The notes below the pieces were generated by a model. The model was not told the origin of the DNA. It worked only from the letters and a program-made list of their open reading frames with translations, and searched no databases. Of a stretch of 64,000 nucleotides of DNA, positions 49,640 to 58,517 are shown in pieces. Positions within the stretch are counted from its first letter, which is position 1; the number at the start of each line of letters is the position of its first letter. The translations under genes were made by a program, and so were the position numbers. Origin of the DNA: JAFLCM01 sp046154665 (GTDB taxonomy: Bacteria > Planctomycetota > Phycisphaerae > Phycisphaerales > UBA1924); the NCBI GenBank assembly GCA_046154665.1, contig JBJXFG010000101.1, positions 1 to 64,000 of the forward strand, given 5' to 3'.

Positions 49640-50356
49640 TCAGCGCCGGTGCTTGTTGCCCCAACTAATCCACTCGCCGCTGGCGGGCTTGCCGAAGATC
49701 GTGAGGCACTCGACGCCGTGGAGTTTCCACGCTTTCGCATCGGCACCGCCGCTCGCTCCCCGACTTGCGCCCCGACTCGCCCCGCGGCGCCAAGTCAGTT
49801 CCCACGTGCTGGTGACAAACGGCACGGCCTCTCGGGCAAAGGTGGCCCGGCTCATGAAGCGGGTCTGGGCGACCGTGTCGTCATTCGACATCACAACGTC
49901 CTGGATTTCCAGGGAATGCTGCTTGAACACGCCGTCCAGCCCGGCGGCGACGCCGACGAGCCAGCTTCGATCGAGTTGGAACTCCGGGCGGCCGTCGGTG
50001 CGGAAGGTGACCTTCTCCGCGAGCACCGAGGCGACACCTGCCCGATTGGCCGCCACCACATCGGCCACGAACGACTTGGTGACGGCGGTGGCCCGCTCGC
50101 GGGGGGTCTCGATCCGTGAACCGATCAACACCAGCCCCGCACCGCCGACCACCGCCGCCGCGAAGCTGATGACCGCGGCCCGTCCCCGCCCGGCGCGGCG
50201 CAGCACTTCCGCCGCGACTATCCCTACCAGCAGCAGCGCCAGGGCCCCCAGGACCGGGCTTTCCAGGATGTAGGTGTCGATCAACCCCTGCAACCCTTCA
50301 GCGGCGAGGGTTGCGGGAGGATCGAACAAGGAGAATCCGGCGATGGTGGTGGGCAC
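49640..50356 (-). CDS. Membrane protein with a cytoplasmic or periplasmic SnoaL-like domain
   Basis: 238-residue protein from the GTG at 50356 (VPTTIAGFSLFDPPATLA). Two adjacent membrane segments (about 30-50 LGALALLLVGIVAAEVL, 57-78 AAVISFAAAVVGGAGLVLIG) are followed by a roughly 150-residue soluble domain (FVADVVAANRAGVASVLAEK, VTSTWELTWRR) with the pattern of the SnoaL/NTF2 fold; that fold call is tentative. A short tandem GASRGASRGASGGA run (about 203-216) is a codon-repeat curiosity near the C-terminus. It is divergent from the nonulosonic-acid operon, 163 bp away. Function unknown. Confidence 0.7.
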   Translation of the reverse strand: MPTTIAGFSLFDPPATLAAEGLQGLIDTYILESPVLGALALLLVGIVAAEVLRRAGRGRAAVISFAAAVVGGAGLVLIGSRIETPRERATAVTKSFVADVVAANRAGVASVLAEKVTFRTDGRPEFQLDRSWLVGVAAGLDGVFKQHSLEIQDVVMSNDDTVAQTRFMSRATFAREAVPFVTSTWELTWRRGASRGASRGASGGADAKAWKLHGVECLTIFGKPASGEWISWGNKHRR

Positions 50357-50518
50357 GCTGGATTGTTCGCCCCAGAGGGGTCCGGGGTTGCAGGGGGCCA
50401 AAGCACAGCGCCGATAGACAAGTGAACGATGACCGTTCGCCGGCGCGGTTGGTGCGCCGTGGGCGAGCCTCCCGGCTCGTCTGGGCCGACAAGAGACCAC
50501 GCGGAGGATCCGCCGACG

Positions 50519-53500
50519 ATGACGACCTTTTCAACCAGCCGACACCCGGGAGCAATCGACGGGCCGGACCCGGCGGACCCGGCGATCTTCGCGGCCAACA
50601 TCTCGGCGCTGGCGCGGCGGAACCCGCGCTTGGCCGAGGCGCTGCTGAGCGTTGACGCGCCAGGAACGGAACGGCTCCGCTTTGTGGTCACGGAGCAAAC
50701 GCACGAGGGCGCGGCGGTGTGGAGCGCCGAGTACGACGGGCGTGCCCTGTGCAGCAAGCGCCGGCCGCTGGACGAAGCGAAGAAACTCGCCGAGACGCTC
50801 GACCCGATGAACGCCGGGTGCGCCGTGGTCCTCGGGTTCGGGCTGGGGCACCACGTGCGGGTGCTGAGCGAGCGGCTGCACGAGATCGGCGTGGTGGCGT
50901 GCTTCGAGCCTGATCTGGCCCTGCTCCGCGCCGCGTTGGAGCGCATCGACCACTCCGAGTGGCTCGGGCGCGGCACCACCGCGATCTTCCACGAGTGCGA
51001 CAACCAGGGGGCCGTCACCTTCGGCGTGCAGGGATGGGAGGCCCCGCTGGCCATCGGCGTGCAGATTGTTGAGCACGCGCCCAGTCGCCCGCGATTGGGT
51101 GACTCCGGCACGCGCTTCGCCGAGGTCTTCTCGTCGGTCGTCGGCACGGTCCGCACGCACGTTGTCACGACGATGGTGCAGACCGATGTGACGGCACGCA
51201 ACGCGCTGATGAACCTCGAGCACTACGCCGGGCGCGCGGGAATTGAGGGCTACCAGGGCGCGGCGCTCGGCCGTCCGGCGCTGGTGGTCTCCGCCGGGCC
51301 GAGTCTGAAGCGATCGATCGAGCACCTCAAGCAGCCCTGGGTGCGCGAGCGGTGCGTGATCATCGCGGTGCAGACGGTACTGAAACAGCTGCTCAGCGAG
51401 GGCATCCGCCCGCACTTCGTGTGCGCGCTGGACTATCACGAGATTTCTCGGCGCTTCTACGAGGGCCTGACGCCGGGCGATGTCGAGGGCGTCACCCTCA
51501 TCGCCGAGCCCAAGGCCAACGCCGCGATCCTCGACGCGTTCCCCGGCGACAAGCGGCTCGCCGCCGACGAGATCCTCGAAGAGATCCTCGCGGGGGTGGA
51601 CGGCGGCCCGGGATTCGCGGGCACGCACGCGCCCATCCGACCCGGTGCCACCGTCGCGCACCTCGCCTACGCGTTCGGGCGCTTCCTCGGCTGCGATCCG
51701 CTCATCCTCGTCGGCCAGGACCTCGCATTCACCGACGGGCAGTACTACAGCGCCGGAGCGGCGATCCACAGCGTCTGGTCGGGTGAACTCAACGAGTTCA
51801 ACACCCTCGAGATGATGGAGTGGCAGCGCATCGTCCGCATGCGCGGCAACCTCCACGAGCTCACCGACCACCTGGGCCGAAAGGTCTACAGCGACGACCA
51901 GATGCTCGCCTACCTGCACCAGTTCGAGCGCGACTTCATGCAGGACGAATCACGCGGCCTCACCACCATCGACGCCACCGAGGGCGGCGTGCGCAAGGCC
52001 CACACCTCGGCAATGCCCCTGGCCGACGCGCTGGCGCTGCATGTGCGCCACGCGCGGACGCTCCCAGAATCACTGGAGAACACGGCCGCGGAGCACCCCG
52101 CTTCCCACGATGAAGCCGCCCGGCGCGCGTCGCTGCGGGCGCTCCTCAAGCAACTCCGCACCGACGTGCGGACCATCGCGCGGCTCAGCCGCGAGACGAG
52201 CGACCTGCTCGGCAAGCTCACGAGCAGGCTCGACGACCCCGACCGTGCGAACGCGATCATCCGACAAATCCACGCCCTCCGCGACCGCGTCGAATCGCTG
52301 CGCCCGGCGTACGGGCTGGTCCACCGCATCAACCAGGCCGGAACGTTCAAGCGCTTCAAGGCCGACCGGCGCATCCGACTCGAAATCGCCACCAAGCCGC
52401 GGGAAGAACAGCGGCTGCGCGTCGAGCGCGACTCGATGAACGTCGGCTGGATGGCCGACGCCGCCGACACGCTGGAAGACCTGCTCGGCGCGGCGTCCGA
52501 AGCGCTCGAAGGCAAACCCAAGCGCACCCGCGACCCCGGCCCGAAGCATGTAGACGACAACGCGAGCGTGACGATCGACACGAAGAACACCCGCGCCGTC
52601 GGCGCGTACATCATCGCCGATGCGTCGCAAGGACTCGCCCACCTGCGTGCCACGCTGGAGCGGCTCGCGCCGTCGGGCGCGGTGCGGCGCGTGAGCATCA
52701 TCACCGAGCACGAAGACGCCGCCCGCGCCGCGGTGGGCGGGCCGGTGTTCGGATTGGACGTCTCGTTCGTGCGGCTGAATCTTGCCCCGTGGCGGGAACG
52801 CCGACGCGCCGTGATGGCGGCCCGCGCGTGGGCCGGCACCTGCTGGCGCGGCGGGATCGCCGGACTGACCGTCTTCGACGAGGTGTTTGATCCGCGTCTG
52901 ATCGCCGACGCGATGCGCGCGGAAGGAACCGCCGCACCGAGCGCCGCGCTGGTCTTCGGCCCTGACTGGCGTCACCTCGACGCCGACCTCACCCGCGCTG
53001 TGACCGACCGCCACCGCGAGCACGCGGCGTCGTTCCCACTCGCGTTCACGCAGGCACCGCCGGGGCTGTGCGGCTGCGTGGTCTCGCGCGACCTCATCGA
53101 CGAACTCGCCCGCGGCGCGAACGAGGGCTCCCTGCTCGCGACCATCGGCAGCGTGCTGGGCTACCGCCCCCTCAACGCGCGCTCGGACCCCATCGCGATG
53201 CCCTGCTGCGTCGGCGTCGAGGCGGGCGTGCGCGACACGCGGTGGCGCTTCATCCCTGATGAGATCAGCGGCGCGGCAGGGGAAATCTTCGCACGGCAAC
53301 AGCTCGATGACCAACGCGCCGCGAGCCTCTGCCTCGCGGCTCGATGCGCGATGGAGTCGACCGATCGCGCCGTGTGCGAGGCCGAGTTGATCATCGGTGA
53401 GGCGGGCAAGCACGTCCCGTTCGAAGCGCTCGAGCACCGCCTGCGCCGCTGGGCGGAGCACGGACCCGCCCTCACGCTGCGCGGCAGCAGCCACGCGGAC

Positions 53501-54001
53501 GCGGCGGCTCACCCCGAACTCCCGCGTCTGCTCGCGTCGGCCCGAACCATGGGCTTCCGCGCGGTCCACGTCCGCACAAGCCTCGAATTCGACGCCGAGA
53601 ACGCGGCGTTCGAGCGCGCACTCGCGGCGCTTGGCGAATCCGCCGACGTCGTGAGCGTGAACTTCGTCGCCGCAGACGCCGAGACCTATCTCGCGCTAAC
53701 CTGGCGCGACCGGCACGCGCTGGTGATGGAACGGGCCGACCAACTGTTGCGGCTGCGTCGCAACCTCGGCGGGCTGCCGTTCCCGTGGATCGTGCCGCGC
53801 ATCACACGGTGCGACGCGGTGTACGAGCAGATCGAAGGGTTCTTCGACAAATCGCTGCTGGTGGCGGGCTGGGCGGTCATCGACCCGCTCGAAGCCGCCC
53901 GCCTCGGAGAGCGCATCGAGCCGCTGCCGCTGCCGGACAACGTCCGACGCCACGCGGCGTTCACAAAGGTCGTCATCGATGCCGACGGCACGGAGCGCTA
54001 G
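50519..54001 (+). CDS. Maf-type glycosyltransferase fused to a radical-SAM-like C-terminus
   Basis: 1160-residue protein. Residues about 1-560 match the motility accessory factor / MAF_flag10 (DUF115) family, with GRPALVVSAGPSLKRSIEHL (about 251-270) and the catalytic-region RPHFVCALDYHEI and DPLILVGQDLAFTDGQYYS; Maf enzymes transfer nonulosonic acids to flagellin serines or threonines. After a helical linker, residues about 700-1160 form a second module. Its end, LTLRGSS..HPELPRLL, FRAVHVRTSLEF, DVVSVNFVAADAETY and IVPRITRCDAVYEQIEGFFD, resembles C-terminal halves of radical-SAM sugar/peptide enzymes, but the CxxxCxxC cluster motif is absent. The ATG at 50519 follows GGAGGA. It is the first gene of a tight operon, three bases before the NeuAB gene. 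Confidence 0.8.
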   Translation: MTTFSTSRHPGAIDGPDPADPAIFAANISALARRNPRLAEALLSVDAPGTERLRFVVTEQTHEGAAVWSAEYDGRALCSKRRPLDEAKKLAETLDPMNAGCAVVLGFGLGHHVRVLSERLHEIGVVACFEPDLALLRAALERIDHSEWLGRGTTAIFHECDNQGAVTFGVQGWEAPLAIGVQIVEHAPSRPRLGDSGTRFAEVFSSVVGTVRTHVVTTMVQTDVTARNALMNLEHYAGRAGIEGYQGAALGRPALVVSAGPSLKRSIEHLKQPWVRERCVIIAVQTVLKQLLSEGIRPHFVCALDYHEISRRFYEGLTPGDVEGVTLIAEPKANAAILDAFPGDKRLAADEILEEILAGVDGGPGFAGTHAPIRPGATVAHLAYAFGRFLGCDPLILVGQDLAFTDGQYYSAGAAIHSVWSGELNEFNTLEMMEWQRIVRMRGNLHELTDHLGRKVYSDDQMLAYLHQFERDFMQDESRGLTTIDATEGGVRKAHTSAMPLADALALHVRHARTLPESLENTAAEHPASHDEAARRASLRALLKQLRTDVRTIARLSRETSDLLGKLTSRLDDPDRANAIIRQIHALRDRVESLRPAYGLVHRINQAGTFKRFKADRRIRLEIATKPREEQRLRVERDSMNVGWMADAADTLEDLLGAASEALEGKPKRTRDPGPKHVDDNASVTIDTKNTRAVGAYIIADASQGLAHLRATLERLAPSGAVRRVSIITEHEDAARAAVGGPVFGLDVSFVRLNLAPWRERRRAVMAARAWAGTCWRGGIAGLTVFDEVFDPRLIADAMRAEGTAAPSAALVFGPDWRHLDADLTRAVTDRHREHAASFPLAFTQAPPGLCGCVVSRDLIDELARGANEGSLLATIGSVLGYRPLNARSDPIAMPCCVGVEAGVRDTRWRFIPDEISGAAGEIFARQQLDDQRAASLCLAARCAMESTDRAVCEAELIIGEAGKHVPFEALEHRLRRWAEHGPALTLRGSSHADAAAHPELPRLLASARTMGFRAVHVRTSLEFDAENAAFERALAALGESADVVSVNFVAADAETYLALTWRDRHALVMERADQLLRLRRNLGGLPFPWIVPRITRCDAVYEQIEGFFDKSLLVAGWAVIDPLEAARLGERIEPLPLPDNVRRHAAFTKVVIDADGTER

Positions 54002-54004
54002 ACG

Positions 54005-55801
54005 ATGCGAACCCTGGCGATCATCCTCGGCCGCGCGGGCAGCAAGGGCGTGCCGGGAAAGAACGCGCGATTGATTGGCGGCAGGCCCTGCATCGCCTGG
54101 ACCATCGATGCAGCCCTCGCGGCACGCGGCGCGGGCGCGGTCTCGCACGTAGCAGTGAGCACCGACAGCGACGAACTCGCAGCGATCGCCCGCGGCATGG
54201 GCGTCGACGTCATCGACCGACCGATCGCGCTGGCGAACGACACCGCGCGCATCGACGACGCCGCACGCCACGCGCTCGAGGAAGTCGAGAGGCGCGACGG
54301 CCGCTTCGATGCGGTGGTGATCCTCTACGCCAACGTGCCGGTGCGCCCGCCCGGCCTCATCGAACGCGCCGTCGCACGCCTCGGAGAGTCCGGTGCCGAC
54401 AGCGTGCAGTCGTACGCACCCGTGGGCAAGCATCACCCGTGGTGGACTGCCGTGGTCGACACCGATTCCGGCAAGGTCCGCCCGTGGCAGGGCGAGGTGC
54501 TGAACAACGGCGTGTTCCGGCGCCAGGACCTGCCGCCCGCGCACATGCCCGACGGCGGCGTGCTCGCCGTGACGCGCGCGGCGTTGCGGCTCGAACTCGC
54601 CGGCGCAGGCGACGGCCCGCACGCGTTCTTCGGGCGCGATCGGCGCGGCATCATGAACCCCGAGGGCGCGGTGATCGATGTCGACAGCGCGGCCGATCTC
54701 GTCGCCGCTGAAGCCGCTCTCAGCGTCGCGAGAGCAACGCCGCAGAAGCCCGCGGGCTTCCGCATCGCCGGGCGCGAGATCGGCGACAACCAGCCCGTCT
54801 ACATCATCGCGGAGATCGGCGTGAACCACGACGGCGACGCCGCCCGCGCCCGCGAACTGGTCGACGCCGCCGCCAGGGCCGGTGCCGATGCCGTCAAGTT
54901 CCAGTTCTTCCGTGCCGACCTCTTGATGAGCGCTTCGGCGAAGCTCGCGGCGTACCAGAAATCCGCGGGCGAGACCGACGCTCTCTCGATGCTGCGCCGA
55001 CTCGAACTCGGCATCGATGACCTTGCCGCCGCCGGCGCGCGAGCCCACGAACTCGGGCTCCGCGCGATCGTGACGGTGTTCAGCGAGCCGCTGGTCCGCG
55101 AGGCCGAGTGCTTTGCGTGGAACGCGTACAAGACGGCGTCGCCCGATCTGGTGAACACCCCGCTGCTCGCCGCGCTCCGCGCCACCAACAGGCCGATGAT
55201 CATCAGCACCGGCGCGGCGACCATGGCGGAAGTACGTGGAACGCTTGCGTGGCTCAGTGTTCACGGCGATGGCCAGGTGGCCTTGCTGCAGTGCGTCAGC
55301 AGCTACCCGTGCCCCGACGAGCACGCCGCGCTCTCGGGCATCGGTGCACTGCGAGCCGTCCACGCTGGCCCCGTCGGCTACAGCGACCATACTTCTTCGC
55401 TCGATACCGGCGCTCTCGCTGTGGCGGCGGGCGCGAGCATCCTCGAAAAGCACCTCACCTGGTCGAACCGGGCCACGGGCCCGGACCACGCGGCATCGCT
55501 CGAACCGCTTGCGTTCGCCGAGTATGTCCGGGCCGCGCGGCGCGCTCACACAATGCTCGGGTCCGCGGGGCCGCGAGGAAAGCAACTGCTCGAAGTCGAG
55601 CACGAGGTGCGCCGCGTCTCAAGGCAATCGCTGACGACCGCGCGGGCCCTGCGCCGCGGCGAAGCGTTCTCTCCCGAGAACCTTTGCTGCAAGCGGCCCG
55701 GCGACGGCGTGCCCGCGGCCGAGATGAGCCGCATCGTTGGTCGCCGCGCCGCACGCGATCTCGACGCCGACACGACGCTGCGCGCGGAGGACATCTCGTG
55801 A
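54005..55801 (+). CDS. NeuA-NeuB fusion: CMP-nonulosonate synthetase and nonulosonate synthase
   Basis: 598-residue bifunctional enzyme. Residues about 1-238 are an acylneuraminate cytidylyltransferase (IILGRAGSKGVPGKNARLIG at 6-25; VVILYANVPVRPP). Residues about 250-530 are the TIM-barrel synthase that condenses phosphoenolpyruvate with a hexosamine (YIIAEIGVNHDGDAARAREL; AVKFQFFRADLL; GYSDHTSS; ILEKHLTWSNRATGPDHAAS). The last 65 residues are an antifreeze/SAF-type substrate-capping domain (ALRRGEAFSPENLCCKRPGD). Together they would make and activate a sialic-, legionaminic- or pseudaminic-acid-like sugar; NeuC downstream favours an UDP-GlcNAc route. Its stop overlaps the NeuC start (GTGA). 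Normally these are two genes. Confidence 0.92.
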   Translation: MRTLAIILGRAGSKGVPGKNARLIGGRPCIAWTIDAALAARGAGAVSHVAVSTDSDELAAIARGMGVDVIDRPIALANDTARIDDAARHALEEVERRDGRFDAVVILYANVPVRPPGLIERAVARLGESGADSVQSYAPVGKHHPWWTAVVDTDSGKVRPWQGEVLNNGVFRRQDLPPAHMPDGGVLAVTRAALRLELAGAGDGPHAFFGRDRRGIMNPEGAVIDVDSAADLVAAEAALSVARATPQKPAGFRIAGREIGDNQPVYIIAEIGVNHDGDAARARELVDAAARAGADAVKFQFFRADLLMSASAKLAAYQKSAGETDALSMLRRLELGIDDLAAAGARAHELGLRAIVTVFSEPLVREAECFAWNAYKTASPDLVNTPLLAALRATNRPMIISTGAATMAEVRGTLAWLSVHGDGQVALLQCVSSYPCPDEHAALSGIGALRAVHAGPVGYSDHTSSLDTGALAVAAGASILEKHLTWSNRATGPDHAASLEPLAFAEYVRAARRAHTMLGSAGPRGKQLLEVEHEVRRVSRQSLTTARALRRGEAFSPENLCCKRPGDGVPAAEMSRIVGRRAARDLDADTTLRAEDIS

Positions 55802-57003
55802 CAGGCGCACCGGCGTCTCACGAGACTCCCCGTGCGCCCGAGCCCGACGGCCGCCGCGTGGTCGCCGTGGTCACCGGCACGCGCGCCGAGTTCGGGCTGC
55901 TGCAACCGGTGATGCAGGCGATCGAGGCGCACCCGTCGCTGCGGCTGAGCGTGGTGGTGACGGGCACGCACTTTCTGCCACCGGCCGAGACATGGCGCGA
56001 GGTCGAGGCCGCGTGGCCAAGCCGCATCGGAGCGGAAGTGCCGATGCAGCAGAGCGGGCACCTCGGGCGGTTCCACGATTCCATCGCGCTGGGCCACGGC
56101 ACGCTGGGCTTGGCCCACGCGTTCGAATCGATCCGGCCCGATTGGGTGGTGGTGCTCGGCGATCGCATCGAGGCCCTCGCCGCCGCCAGCGCCGCCGCTG
56201 TCGCGGGCGTGGCCCTAGCCCACATGCACGGCGGCGACCGCGCCGAGGGCGTGGCCGATGACGCGATCCGGCACGCCGTCAGCAAGCTCGCGCATGTTCA
56301 CCTCGCGGCCAGCCGCGCGTCCGCAGAGCGCCTCGTGCGCATGGGCGAAGCGCCCGAGCGCGTGCATGTGGTCGGCTCGCCAGCGATCGACGGCCTGGCC
56401 CACGTGCCGGCGCTCGACGATGCCTCGTGGCGCGAACTCGGCGCACCGACCGCCCTGCTGCTGCTGCACCCGGTGGGCGATTCAGCGCCGGTCGAGCGCC
56501 GCCGCGCGGAGCGGGTCGCCGAGGCGCTGGGGGGCGAGCGCGTGCTGTGGCTGCACCCCAACCACGATCCCGGACGCGACGGCGTGATGGCGGCGCTGAC
56601 CGACGCCGCCCACCGCCACGGCTGGGCCTCGGCGGCCCACCTGCCGCGCGAGCGGTTCGTCGGCGCGCTCAAGCGCCTCGCGGCGAGCGGCGGCGTGATG
56701 GTCGGCAACTCATCGGCGGGGCTCATCGAGGCCGTGGCGCTGGGCGTGCCGGTTGTCGACATCGGCGAGCGCCAGTCCGGGCGCGAGCGGCCGGCACCGC
56801 CCGCCGTGGTTCATGTCGATGATCCAGTGAGCGACGCCGTGCGCAGCGCGATCGCGTCGGCCCGAGGCCCGCGTGCGAGCGCCACGGTCGATCCGCGAGA
56901 ACATCCCTATGGCGACGGTAATGCCGGTGAACGCACTGCGGCTCTGCTCGCCCGCATCGATCCCGCCGAGCGCGGGCTGATCCGCAAACGCAACGCGTAC
57001 TGA
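55798..57003 (+). CDS. neuC: NeuC-type UDP-N-acetylglucosamine 2-epimerase (hydrolysing)
   Basis: 401-residue GT-B fold enzyme that opens UDP-GlcNAc (or the 2,4-diacetamido analogue) to the free 2-epimer used by NeuB. Motifs: VVTGTRAEFGLLQPVMQAI (about 24-42), VVVTGTHFLP, VLGDRIEALAAASAAAVAGV, LAHMHGGDRAEG and VGNSSAGLIEAVALGVPVVD near the C-terminus. The start is GTG at 55798 (VTGAPASHETPRAPEPDG), overlapping the NeuAB stop by four bases; the frame is open much further upstream inside neuAB. Whether the substrate is UDP-GlcNAc (neuraminate) or a bacillosamine-type sugar (legionaminate) cannot be told. Confidence 0.93.
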   Translation: MTGAPASHETPRAPEPDGRRVVAVVTGTRAEFGLLQPVMQAIEAHPSLRLSVVVTGTHFLPPAETWREVEAAWPSRIGAEVPMQQSGHLGRFHDSIALGHGTLGLAHAFESIRPDWVVVLGDRIEALAAASAAAVAGVALAHMHGGDRAEGVADDAIRHAVSKLAHVHLAASRASAERLVRMGEAPERVHVVGSPAIDGLAHVPALDDASWRELGAPTALLLLHPVGDSAPVERRRAERVAEALGGERVLWLHPNHDPGRDGVMAALTDAAHRHGWASAAHLPRERFVGALKRLAASGGVMVGNSSAGLIEAVALGVPVVDIGERQSGRERPAPPAVVHVDDPVSDAVRSAIASARGPRASATVDPREHPYGDGNAGERTAALLARIDPAERGLIRKRNAY

Positions 57004-57062
57004 CGTCGCGGGCATGGTGCACCCCGCGTACCACATCTGGGACCGGCGGGATACCCGTTCGC

Positions 57063-58310
57063 TCACCCCAGATCGCGCGATAGCTCATCTGCGAACGCCG
57101 CGCGCTCGGGTACCAGCCCCGCTGCCTTCGCCTCGGCGATCAGCGTCTTGGCTCGCACGGGGTCGTTGAGATACCGCGCGTTGATCGCCGCCAGCATCAG
57201 CCGCGTCTCGCTTGCTTCGCGGTCCGATGGATACCTCTTCAGGAACAACTCAAACGCCTGTGCCGCCAGAGCGTGCCTGCCGGCGCGATAGAACTGCGAC
57301 GCCAGTTCCGACTGCGCCGCCCGCGGCATCACCGAGCCCGGCGCGGCCTCGAGCAACTGCGCGTAGCGATCGGCCGCCTCGGCACCCTGACCCGACGACA
57401 GCAACTTGACGATCTCGCCGCGCTTCTCCGCCAGCTGACGAGCCTGTTCTTCGTCGGCGTGGGCGCGCGACGCTTTCGCCGCCGGGCCTGATTTCGCCGC
57501 GTCGGCGAGCCACGGCGAGTTCTTCCCGCTCGCGAGTTCCTTGAAAACCCGGCGCCGATGGGCCTGCTTGCCCATGCTGAAGAGGTCATACGTCTCGCGC
57601 GGCAGCACCTTGATCGCCAGCAGAGCGAACGCGACCGCGGCACCGAACACATACCCGCCCAGGTGCGCTTCAAATGCAACGCCCGCTCCGCCGGTACCGG
57701 TCCAAGCGCTCGACCACAGGTCCTTCACGATCGCCGCGACAATCATCAGCCACGCCGGCAGGTGGTAGATGCCGATGACGAAGAAGAAGAACAGCACGCG
57801 GATCGAAGCGAGCGGGAACAGCACAAGGTATGCGCCGGTCACGCACGCAATGGAGCCGCTGGCACCGATGACGCCGGGAACACCGGTGACGACGACTCCG
57901 TCGACCTCGGTGAGCACCTCGCCGACGAACACGCGGTGCACCATGCCCGCGGACGCGCCGCCGATGAGATAGAACGCGAGGAACCCCCAGCGCCGCAGGC
58001 GATCCTCGACGGCGGGCCCAAACACAAACAGGAACAGCATGTTGCCCAACAGGTGCATCAGCCCGCCGTGGAGAAACTGGTAGGTGAAAAACTCCCACCA
58101 GCGGACGGCGGAAACGGTGGACGCCTCAGGCCCGACGGCCCGATGACCACCCTCGAGAACGCCGAAATCCATCAGCCACTGCGCGGCCTCGGGGTTCGAG
58201 CGGGTAAGCAGCACGCGGGCGAGGTGGACGCCGATGCACACGGCCATCAGCCCGTACGTCACCAGCGTCGGGCGAGCCAGAGGACGGTCTGTTGAGAGAG
58301 GGATGATCAC
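57063..58310 (-). CDS. Rhomboid family intramembrane serine protease with C-terminal TPR-like tail
   Basis: 415-residue membrane protein. The first about 240 residues hold six or seven hydrophobic segments with rhomboid marks: FLHGGLMHLLGNMLFLFVFG, catalytic Ser151 in GASGS and catalytic His216 in EAHLGGYVFG. A cytoplasmic tail (about 255-415) is helical (TKRGEIVKLL-like, ADRYAQLLEAAPGSV, ALAAQAFELFLKRYPSDREA), like planctomycete rhomboids carrying TPR-type repeats. The GTG at 58310 (VIIPLSTDRPLARP) fits the family start; a TTG at 58364 is the alternative. It is convergent with NeuC. Substrate unknown. Confidence 0.9.
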   Translation of the reverse strand: MIIPLSTDRPLARPTLVTYGLMAVCIGVHLARVLLTRSNPEAAQWLMDFGVLEGGHRAVGPEASTVSAVRWWEFFTYQFLHGGLMHLLGNMLFLFVFGPAVEDRLRRWGFLAFYLIGGASAGMVHRVFVGEVLTEVDGVVVTGVPGVIGASGSIACVTGAYLVLFPLASIRVLFFFFVIGIYHLPAWLMIVAAIVKDLWSSAWTGTGGAGVAFEAHLGGYVFGAAVAFALLAIKVLPRETYDLFSMGKQAHRRRVFKELASGKNSPWLADAAKSGPAAKASRAHADEEQARQLAEKRGEIVKLLSSGQGAEAADRYAQLLEAAPGSVMPRAAQSELASQFYRAGRHALAAQAFELFLKRYPSDREASETRLMLAAINARYLNDPVRAKTLIAEAKAAGLVPERAAFADELSRDLG

Positions 58311-58365
58311 GCGGGGGATTGACGGCGGTGAGGTGAGGCGCGGGGCGGGACAGGGTTGAACCAAG

Positions 58366-58384
58366 GCAGGCTGGAAGCCTGCCC
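58366..58384. repeat. GGCAGGC hairpin, dispersed-repeat unit
   Basis: GGCAGGCTGGAAGCCTGCC, a 7-bp stem around TGGAA, followed by CCACC. It is a compact relative of the units at 36078 and 43114-43272, here in the promoter-side gap between the rhomboid and the secreted nuclease-like gene. Confidence 0.75.
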
Positions 58385-58517
58385 CACCGGCTTAATCTGT
58401 TCCGCGGTGGCGGCGATGTGATCGTACCGGCTCGGACGGCACAAGCCATAGACTTCGGGCCATCCGGTCGCCGCTCAAATCAAGAGTGCGGCGCCACCCG
58501 GAACAAGGAGAAGCCCA

